5,055 nucleotides of DNA from Actinomycetes bacterium (GTDB lineage Bacteria; Actinomycetota; Thermoleophilia; Gaiellales; Gaiellaceae): NCBI GenBank assembly GCA_030624785.1, contig JAUXJK010000182.1:1-5055 (forward strand), written 5' to 3'. Below the pieces are notes generated by a model. It was given only the letters and a program-made list of their open reading frames with translations. It was not told the origin of the DNA and did no database searches. The position numbers and the translations under genes were made by a program. Below are positions 1-4,738 of this stretch, in pieces (the stretch's first letter is position 1; the number at the start of each line of letters is the position of its first letter).

Positions 1-716
1 GCGAGCCCCTTGGCGAGTGCGACGAGATCCGGCTGGATGCCGAGTTGCTCGAACGCAAAATAGGAGCCCGTGCGTCCGACTCCCGTCTGGATCTCGTCGA
101 CGAAGAGCAGCCCGCCAACGCTGCGGGCGAGCTCGGCGGCCGATGCGACGAAGTCTTCGGTCGCCGGGTTGATTCCGCCCTCGCCCTGAATCATCTCGAG
201 CAGGATGCAGGCGACGTTCCCATCGCCAGCTGCGGCCGCGAGTGACTCGGCATCGTTCAGTTGCGCAAAGCGCACGTCGGGGAGCATCGGCCCGAACCCC
301 GCGTGCTTTGCGGGCTGGCCGGTGGCCGAAAGCGCGCCATAGGTGCGTCCATGAAACGACTGATCGAGTGCGATCACGCCGCTCTTGCCCGTCGCCTTGC
401 GCGCGTACTTGAGCCCAGCCTCGATCGACTCGGCTCCGGAGTTGCAGAAGAAGGTCTGGCCACCGCCGATTCGCGAGCTGAGCCGGGAGGCCAGGTCGGT
501 CATCGGTTCGGTCCAATAAAGGTTTGACGTGTGCCAGAGACGGTCGAGCTGGGCGTGCGCAGCTTTCGTTACCGCTGGATGACAGTGGCCAAGCGCCACG
601 ACCGCGATGCCAGCGACAAAGTCGAGGTAGCGTTTTCCGTCAGCGTCGGTGAGCCAGACGCCGTCGCCCTGCGTCAGCGTGACGTCATAGCGGCCGTAGG
701 TCGGCAGCACGTTCAT
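1..716 (-). CDS. argD: N-acetylornithine aminotransferase, partial (C-terminus beyond left edge)
   Basis: A PLP-dependent class III aminotransferase that interconverts N-acetylglutamate semialdehyde and N-acetylornithine with glutamate as amino donor, in the cytoplasm. The window holds 238 codons (family about 390-400) with no stop before the left edge. Visible motifs are GIAVVALGHCHP at 36-47, the phosphate-binding CNSGAESIEA at 91-100, FHGRTYGALSATG at 121-133, EMIQGEGG at 174-181, FVDEIQTGVGRTG at 205-217 (Asp207 pairs with the PLP pyridine nitrogen in the family) and LAKGL, whose Lys236 is the expected PLP lysine, three codons from the edge. It is the fourth gene of argCJBD, 7 bases after the argB stop, so translational coupling is likely. 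The ATG at 716 is the conventional start, but its GAGGAG Shine-Dalgarno is only 3 bases away; GTG at 710 (codon 3) would have 9 bases. Val40 stands where E. coli ArgD has Asn. Succinylornithine or other omega-aminotransferase activity cannot be excluded from sequence, but the operon argues for ArgD. Confidence 0.96.
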   Translation of the reverse strand, partial: MNVLPTYGRYDVTLTQGDGVWLTDADGKRYLDFVAGIAVVALGHCHPAVTKAAHAQLDRLWHTSNLYWTEPMTDLASRLSSRIGGGQTFFCNSGAESIEAGLKYARKATGKSGVIALDQSFHGRTYGALSATGQPAKHAGFGPMLPDVRFAQLNDAESLAAAAGDGNVACILLEMIQGEGGINPATEDFVASAAELARSVGGLLFVDEIQTGVGRTGSYFAFEQLGIQPDLVALAKGL

Positions 717-719
717 TGT

Positions 720-725
720 CTCCTC
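720..725 (-). promoter_or_regulatory. Shine-Dalgarno of argD, overlapping the argB stop codon
   Basis: On the minus strand GAGGAG occupies 725-720, and its first two bases are part of the argB TGA stop (726-724). It lies 3 bases before the ATG at 716, unusually close, and 9 bases before the in-frame GTG at 710. The overlap with the stop codon suggests that ribosomes finishing argB reinitiate on argD. Confidence 0.7.
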
Positions 726-1434
726 AGACGCCACTGGTGCCCTCCCTGCCGAATGCGGCCGATGTTGCGACCACCCGTGTCCTCCCGATCTCGGCCTGAA
801 TGCCGTGTCCCGCCGCCCGCGCTGCGGCCCGCAGTTTCGGCACGATGCCGCCTTCAAACTCACCCGCGGCCAACGCGGTGTCGACGGCCGCCTTCTCGAG
901 TCTCGTCGCGACATTGCCAGCAACGAGCACGCCGGGCACATCAGTGAGGAACAGGAGGCGATCGGCACCGAGGCCGATCGCCAGCGCCGCGGCTGCGTCG
1001 TCGGCGTTCACATTCAAGGGGCCGCGCGCAAGCGGCGTCACCACCGGAATCTGTCCGGCGCTCAGCGCGTCAACGATCGCTGGTGGGGAAGAGGAGACGG
1101 CCTCGCCGACATGGCCGAGTTCGTCGATGCGAGAGGCTTCCAGACCAGCTTCGTCGCCCATCATGCCGACCGCGCTCGAACCGAGCACCGAAACGAGACG
1201 CGAGTTGACCTCCGCGAGCGAATCGCGCACCACATCCAGTGTCTCGGGCGAGGTGTAGCGGCGACCGCCGACGAACCGGACCTCGAGTCCGCGCCGCGCC
1301 ATCTCATCTGAGATCTGCGGTCCCGCGCCGTGGACGACGCAGACGCGCTCCCCCGCGGCGTGCAGGGGCAGAATCGTGTCCGCCGGCCGCAGCTCGCTCG
1401 CTGCGCCGCCGCATTTCACGACGACCAGCGCCAT
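724..1434 (-). CDS. argB: N-acetylglutamate kinase (short form without N-terminal helix)
   Basis: An amino acid kinase family enzyme that phosphorylates the gamma-carboxylate of N-acetylglutamate with ATP, normally the committed and controlled step. At 236 residues it is shorter than E. coli ArgB (258) and much shorter than hexameric arginine-sensitive forms (about 280-300). Motifs in order: VVKCGG with Lys7 (phosphate-stabilising lysine); HGAGPQI at 35-41, where Ala37 replaces the middle Gly of the usual HGGG; FVGGRRYTSPETLDVV at 54-69 with Arg58 at the substrate-binding arginine position; NVNADDAA at 141-148 (Asn141, Asn143, Asp145); LTDVPGVL at 163-170 in the nucleotide domain; and GGIVPK with Lys200. 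It begins almost directly at the first beta strand. The 54 bases upstream contain no in-frame ATG, GTG or TTG, so the short N-terminus seems real. It starts 22 bases after the argJ stop behind GGGAGG at 1452-1447, a rather long 12-base spacing. LysZ-type kinases are related, but the arg operon supports ArgB. Confidence 0.94.
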   Translation of the reverse strand: MALVVVKCGGAASELRPADTILPLHAAGERVCVVHGAGPQISDEMARRGLEVRFVGGRRYTSPETLDVVRDSLAEVNSRLVSVLGSSAVGMMGDEAGLEASRIDELGHVGEAVSSSPPAIVDALSAGQIPVVTPLARGPLNVNADDAAAALAIGLGADRLLFLTDVPGVLVAGNVATRLEKAAVDTALAAGEFEGGIVPKLRAAARAAGHGIQAEIGRTRVVATSAAFGREGTSGV

Positions 1435-1456
1435 GGCTGCGTCTCGCCTCCCGCGA

Positions 1457-2620
1457 TCACGTCGTGTACTCGGCGTTGATCCGCACGTAGTCGTACGTGA
1501 GGTCGCTGGTCAGGTAGCTCGCGCGCCCATCGCCGAGACCCAGGTCCAGGTCGATCGTGCAGCTCGGCCCCGATACGTCCGGGCGAACATCCTCGGGCGA
1601 GCCGGCCCGCAGAACAACCGTCCCGTTGTAGCTCAGCGACACGCACTCGGGATCGAGATCGGCGTAGCGCCCTTCGTAGGGAGCGGATCCAGCCGCCACG
1701 AGAACGCGGCCCCAGTTTGGGTCGTGTCCGAAAAGCGCGGTCTTGACGAGCGGCGAGATCGCAATGCGCTGGGCGATGGCGCGAGCCTGGGCATCGTCGA
1801 CCGCGCCGCTGACGGTGATGGTTGCGAGCACGGTGGCGCCTTCGCCGTCGGCGACGATCTCGCGGGAAAGCGCATCGCAGACCTCCATGATTGCGTCAGC
1901 AAACTGCTTGTCGCTTTCGGCTGTGCGCTCGACGGCGCTCGTGCCGTTGGCCAGGAGCAACACGGTGTCGTTCGTCGAGCAGTCACCGTCGATTGTGATC
2001 GAGTTGAACGTCTCGTTGACGGCAGGCCGCAGGAGAGACGCTGGCTCGCCTGGTTCGAGTGGATAGTCGGTGGTGATCACGGCCAGCATGGTCGCGAGAT
2101 CGGGGTGGATCATTCCTGATCCCTTTGCCATTCCGCCCACGGTGAAACCGTCGCACTCGACCGCCTTTTCCTTGGGCCGGGTGTCTGTGGTCATGATCGC
2201 GACCGCGGCATCCGCGCCACCATCAGGTGACAACGCGTCGACGGCCGTGGGCAGCGCAGGCAACAGAATGCCCATCGGCAGCTGCACGCCGATCACGCCC
2301 GTCGAGAGGACGAGAACCTGCTCGGCATCGAGCTCGAGCAGGCGAGCTGCCTCGGCGGCCGTCGCCAGCGCGTTCAGCTTGCCCCTTTCGCCGGTCGCGG
2401 CGTTAGCCACGCCTGAGTTGGCAACGATCGCCTGCGGCTCGGTCTGAGCCAGGTGAGATTGATTGAGCAGCACCGGTGCTGCTTTCACGCGGTTGCGGGT
2501 GAACATGCCGCCGCCCACCGCGGGCTCGAGTGAGCGCACGATGCATAGGTCGGGCTTCTTCCGCCGTATCCCGCAGTGCAGACCGCTCGCGGCGAAGCCC
2601 TGTGCTGCGGTGACACTCAT
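1457..2620 (-). CDS. argJ: Glutamate N-acetyltransferase / ornithine acetyltransferase
   Basis: Transfers the acetyl group of N-acetylornithine to glutamate, releasing ornithine and regenerating N-acetylglutamate; some members also use acetyl-CoA. The 387-residue length fits the family (about 385-410). It is made as a precursor that cleaves itself before a threonine: KGSGMIHPDLATML at 166-179 places the cut between Ala176 and Thr177, Thr177 becoming the nucleophile and the N-terminus of the beta chain. STGVIGVQLPMG at 106-117 carries the Thr-Gly pair assigned to the oxyanion hole. FNSITIDGDCSTNDTVLLLANG at 205-226 and FGHDPNWGR at 297-305 are typical. ANSGVANAATG at 67-77 has Val71 where the family usually has Asn. 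The ATG at 2620 is chosen because AAGGGAG lies 7 bases upstream and the N-terminus MSVTAAQGFAASG matches the family; a longer reading to 2740 would run into argC. No argA or argE is visible. Whether it is mono- or bifunctional cannot be told from sequence. Confidence 0.97.
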   Translation of the reverse strand: MSVTAAQGFAASGLHCGIRRKKPDLCIVRSLEPAVGGGMFTRNRVKAAPVLLNQSHLAQTEPQAIVANSGVANAATGERGKLNALATAAEAARLLELDAEQVLVLSTGVIGVQLPMGILLPALPTAVDALSPDGGADAAVAIMTTDTRPKEKAVECDGFTVGGMAKGSGMIHPDLATMLAVITTDYPLEPGEPASLLRPAVNETFNSITIDGDCSTNDTVLLLANGTSAVERTAESDKQFADAIMEVCDALSREIVADGEGATVLATITVSGAVDDAQARAIAQRIAISPLVKTALFGHDPNWGRVLVAAGSAPYEGRYADLDPECVSLSYNGTVVLRAGSPEDVRPDVSGPSCTIDLDLGLGDGRASYLTSDLTYDYVRINAEYTT

Positions 2621-2627
2621 CCCGTCA

Positions 2628-2634
2628 CTCCCTT
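2628..2634 (-). promoter_or_regulatory. Shine-Dalgarno of argJ (decides the start)
   Basis: AAGGGAG on the minus strand, 7 bases before the ATG at 2620 and inside the 31-base argC-argJ gap. It is the best-formed ribosome binding site in the window and fixes the argJ start. It contrasts with argC and carA, which have no usable site. Confidence 0.8.
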
Positions 2635-2651
2635 GATGTCGCAGGTACTGC

Positions 2652-3644
2652 TCATGCGAGCACTCCCGAAAGCCGCAGACCCGTTGTTGGCTCGATGCCA
2701 AGCGCGATGTTGGCGTTCTGGATCGCCGAGCCCGCCGCACCCTTGCCCAGGTTGTCGATTGCCGCGATCACGATCACGCGATCGGTCGCTTGATCCTCGA
2801 AAACACCGAGCTCGGTGGCGTCGGTTTGTTGCACACGCGAGAGCTCGGGCAGCACACCCTCGGGCAAGACGTCTACGGCTGGCGCGTCCGCGTATGCAGC
2901 TTGGAGAAGGGCCCGTAGGTCGGCGCCGTCGCGCGGCACGACGTAGCACGTCGCGATGATTCCGCGCCGAATCGGCAGAAGGTGCGGAACAAAACAGATG
3001 TCGAAGCCGAGCGCACTGGCGATCTCCGGTTCGTGCTGGTGACTACCGACCCGATACGGCTTGAAGTTGTCGAGCACAGCTCCAGCGTGGGACGCATCCT
3101 TTGGAACCCTGCCGGCGCCCGATACGCCGGATTTCGCATCGACGACAACGCCGCTCGTTTCGATTGCTCTGGCCAGCGGCGCGAGAGCGAGGATCGTGGC
3201 GATCGCGTAGCAGCCCGGGTTGGCGATTAGCCGGCCGTCCGGCGGGGTCAGCTCCGGTACCGCATAGGTCCAGGCCGCGAGCTCATCGGCGCGGGGGTGC
3301 GAGAAGCCGTACCACTGCTCGTAGATCGCGGGGTCGTTGCTGCGGTGCGCGCCCGAGAGGTCGACGACGATGCCGTTCGCTGGCGGTTCGAACGCGGCAG
3401 CAGTCTCGTGCCCCTGGCACAGGAATGTCACGTCGGCGGCGCTCGTCAGCGCGTCGGCGTTCGTCACAAACGCCGGTACGGGCTTCGAGCTGCGGGCGAG
3501 CCGGGGGTCGAGGCTCGACGCTGGCTGGCCTGCGTAAGTGTCCGAGCCCAGGGCGGCCAGCTCGAGCTCAGGATGCCTGAGAATGCGGTCGAGGGTCTCC
3601 TGACCGGAATAGCCGGACGCTCCGATGATTGTGGCCGAGTACAT
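2652..3644 (-). CDS. argC: N-acetyl-gamma-glutamyl-phosphate reductase
   Basis: NADPH-dependent reductase of the aspartate-semialdehyde dehydrogenase superfamily that converts N-acetylglutamyl phosphate to N-acetylglutamate 5-semialdehyde. It has 330 residues (family about 310-350). The Rossmann dinucleotide loop GASGYSG is at 8-14. The catalytic segment NPGCYA at 142-147 places the thioester-forming cysteine at Cys145. KSGVSGAGR is at 171-179, HLLPIRRG at 221-228 contains the conserved family histidine, and DNLGKGAAGSAIQNAN at 297-312 is the C-terminal cofactor and substrate region. It is first in argCJBD and its promoter lies in the 41 bases shared with carA. The ATG at 3644 puts three residues before the first beta strand, as is usual. 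Only a weak AGG lies upstream, and the predicted transcript start near 3646 would exclude it, so translation is probably leaderless. It ends at a TGA 31 bases before argJ. Confidence 0.97.
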   Translation of the reverse strand: MYSATIIGASGYSGQETLDRILRHPELELAALGSDTYAGQPASSLDPRLARSSKPVPAFVTNADALTSAADVTFLCQGHETAAAFEPPANGIVVDLSGAHRSNDPAIYEQWYGFSHPRADELAAWTYAVPELTPPDGRLIANPGCYAIATILALAPLARAIETSGVVVDAKSGVSGAGRVPKDASHAGAVLDNFKPYRVGSHQHEPEIASALGFDICFVPHLLPIRRGIIATCYVVPRDGADLRALLQAAYADAPAVDVLPEGVLPELSRVQQTDATELGVFEDQATDRVIVIAAIDNLGKGAAGSAIQNANIALGIEPTTGLRLSGVLA

Positions 3645-3646
3645 AT

Positions 3647-3676
3647 TTGCCTATTATGCAGGAATCTGCGTATAAT
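3647..3676 (+). promoter_or_regulatory. carA promoter (TTGCCT, 18-base spacer, TATAAT)
   Basis: A perfect TATAAT -10 box at 3671-3676 follows a -35-like TTGCCT at 3647-3652 (4 of 6 to TTGACA) with an 18-base spacer. The usual distance predicts transcription starting near 3683, about three bases before the carA ATG at 3686. The transcript would be leaderless or nearly so, in line with the lack of a Shine-Dalgarno. The start base is inferred from geometry. Confidence 0.7.
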
Positions 3677-3681
3677 GCAAA
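3653..3681 (-). promoter_or_regulatory. argC promoter (TTTGCA, 17-base spacer, CATAAT)
   Basis: On the minus strand CATAAT at 3658-3653 (5 of 6 to TATAAT) is preceded by TTTGCA at 3681-3676 (4 of 6 to TTGACA) with a 17-base spacer. The predicted start near 3646 lies two bases before the argC ATG at 3644. Its -35 shares a base with the carA -10 box, and its start region covers the carA -35. It is slightly weaker by match than the carA promoter. Confidence 0.6.
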
Positions 3682-3690
3682 CCCTATGCA
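3656..3690. repeat. ATGCA repeats, candidate ArgR operator (ARG box-like)
   Basis: ATGCA occurs at 3656-3660, 3675-3679 and 3686-3690, and TGCGT, which is ACGCA on the other strand, at 3667-3671. On the minus strand the last two ATGCA copies read TGCAT-N6-TGCAT. That spacing resembles the ARG box of Streptomyces argC as I remember it, so identification as an ArgR site is an inference. TATTATGCA (3652-3660) and TATAATGCA (3671-3679) form a 9-base direct repeat with one mismatch, 19 bases apart. The motif covers the carA -10 and start codon and the argC -35 and -10, so binding should repress both sides. No argR gene is in the window. Confidence 0.5.
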
Positions 3691-4738
3691 CGAATCCCAT
3701 CTCGTTCTCGAAGACGGCACGACCTTGTCGGGCCGCGCCGTCGGCGCGTCGGGCACGTCGTCGGGCGAGATCTGCTTCACCACGACGATGGCCGGATATC
3801 AGGAGGCCGTGACCGACCCTAGCTATCACGCGCAGGTGCTGATCTTCAGTTACCCGCTGATCGGCAACTACGGGGTTGCGGAGGATCGAATCGAGTCAGA
3901 TCGCGTGTGGACGCGTGGCGTGATCATGCGTCGCTCACGCCCTGCGTGGTCAGCCTGGTTGGAGGAGCAGGGTGTGGTTGCGCTTGACGACGTCGACACG
4001 CGTTCGCTCGTCCGCCATGTGCGCTCTCAGGGTGCGATGCGCTGCGCGCTCGGGGTCGGAAGCGTTGACGAGCTGCTCGCCAAGGCTCGCTCGGAGCCAC
4101 ACCTCGACTATGAGCGCGGCGTCGGCGACGACCTGCTCGCACCTCCTCTGGCGATCGACGCTGCGACCACCGACTCCTACGTTGTCGGCGAGGGCAAACG
4201 TGTCGCGCTGATGGACTTCGGCTGCAAACGCTCGATCATTCGAAACCTCGTTGATCGCTCGCTCGAGGTGACCGTGATTCCGCCGACCTGGAGCGCCGAA
4301 CGGATTCTCGCGACCGATCCGCGCGCGATTCTTGTTGGAAACGGCCCGGGAGATCCCGCTCAGCTCGGAGACGCGGTTGGAACCATCCGCGGTCTGCTCG
4401 GCGAGCGCCCTGTTTTTGGCATCTGTCTCGGCCATCAGCTCCTCGGGCTGGCGCTCGACATGAAGACGTACAAGCTTCCCTTCGGGCACCGGGGTGCCAA
4501 CCATCCCGTACGCGTGCGCAAGAGCAGCCGCGTGCTCGTGACGGTACAGAACCATGGTTTCGCGGTTGATCCGGGCGATCGTGCTGAAGTCAGTCACGTT
4601 TCTCTGAACGACGAGACCGTCGAGGGGCTCGAGGGCGAGGACTTCTTCTCGTTGCAGTTCCATCCCGAGGCTGCACCGGGACCCCACGATGCGCTTCCAT
4701 TCTTCGATCGAATTGCGGAGACGTGCCAAGGCGCCTAG
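3686..4738 (+). CDS. carA: Carbamoyl-phosphate synthase small subunit (glutaminase)
   Basis: Hydrolyses glutamine and channels ammonia to CarB for carbamoyl phosphate, a precursor of both arginine and pyrimidines. It has 350 residues (family about 355-385). The N-terminal CPSase-specific domain shows LVLEDGT at 6-12, TTTMAGYQEAVTDPSY at 32-47, NYGVAEDRIES at 61-71 and VDTRSLVRHVRSQGAMR at 103-119. The class I glutamine amidotransferase domain begins near 172 with DFGCKRSIIRNL (177-188), then NGPGDP (219-224), the nucleophile elbow GICLGHQ (Cys247), FGHRGANHPV (266-275), QNHGFAVD (288-295) and QFHPEA, giving His326 and Glu328 of the triad. All catalytic residues are present. The shorter length comes mainly from a tight segment near 82-100. 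The ATG at 3686 matches the family N-terminus. Frames open to 3656 and 3629 give unusual extensions, lie upstream of the TATAAT box, and would overlap the argC promoter or start. There is no Shine-Dalgarno. It forms an operon with carB. Confidence 0.97.
   Translation: MHESHLVLEDGTTLSGRAVGASGTSSGEICFTTTMAGYQEAVTDPSYHAQVLIFSYPLIGNYGVAEDRIESDRVWTRGVIMRRSRPAWSAWLEEQGVVALDDVDTRSLVRHVRSQGAMRCALGVGSVDELLAKARSEPHLDYERGVGDDLLAPPLAIDAATTDSYVVGEGKRVALMDFGCKRSIIRNLVDRSLEVTVIPPTWSAERILATDPRAILVGNGPGDPAQLGDAVGTIRGLLGERPVFGICLGHQLLGLALDMKTYKLPFGHRGANHPVRVRKSSRVLVTVQNHGFAVDPGDRAEVSHVSLNDETVEGLEGEDFFSLQFHPEAAPGPHDALPFFDRIAETCQGA

Larger units (their letters stand above)
3645..3685. promoter_or_regulatory. Divergent argC-carA control region
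   Basis: This 41-base spacer separates the argC and carA start codons. It is about 39% GC by count, against roughly 63-65% for the window. It holds promoter elements for both directions that overlap each other, together with repeated TGC-containing motifs at about one per helical turn (3648, 3657, 3667, 3676 and, just inside carA, 3687). A bound repressor or RNA polymerase on one side would block the other, so the two operons are probably controlled together. No terminator, riboswitch or leader peptide fits in so small a space. Confidence 0.75.

Noticed and set aside
85..95. Possible internal deletion in CarA near residues 82-100 (coordinates here are residue numbers; DNA about 3929-3985)
   Set aside because: The reading frame and flanking motifs are intact and short forms seem usual in this lineage, so it looks like natural compactness and not damage.
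531..947. Open frame on the plus strand across the argB-argD junction
   Set aside because: Rich in Arg, Pro and Cys with no domain, antisense to two firmly identified genes.
1376..2119. A 247-codon open frame on the plus strand opposite argJ and argB
   Set aside because: Its translation has no recognisable domain, it lies fully antisense to argJ and argB with intact motifs, and long antisense frames are expected at this GC content.
2638..2651. Short inverted repeat GCAG-TAC-CTGC in the argC-argJ gap, considered as a terminator or processing site
   Set aside because: A four-base stem with a three-base loop and no T-run is too weak, and the genes form a clear operon.
2621..2740. A 40-residue N-terminal extension of argJ starting at 2740
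   Set aside because: It overlaps the end of argC in another frame, its sequence is Arg/Ser-rich and unlike ArgJ, and a good Shine-Dalgarno sits before the ATG at 2620.
3629..3685. Longer carA starts at ATG 3629 or 3656
   Set aside because: The extension is unlike CarA N-termini, the TATAAT box lies downstream of both ATGs, and the 3629 start would overlap argC.
3950..4729. A 259-codon open frame on the minus strand opposite carA
   Set aside because: It is the shadow of carA, whose catalytic residues are all present; the translation is of low complexity in function and has no recognisable family.
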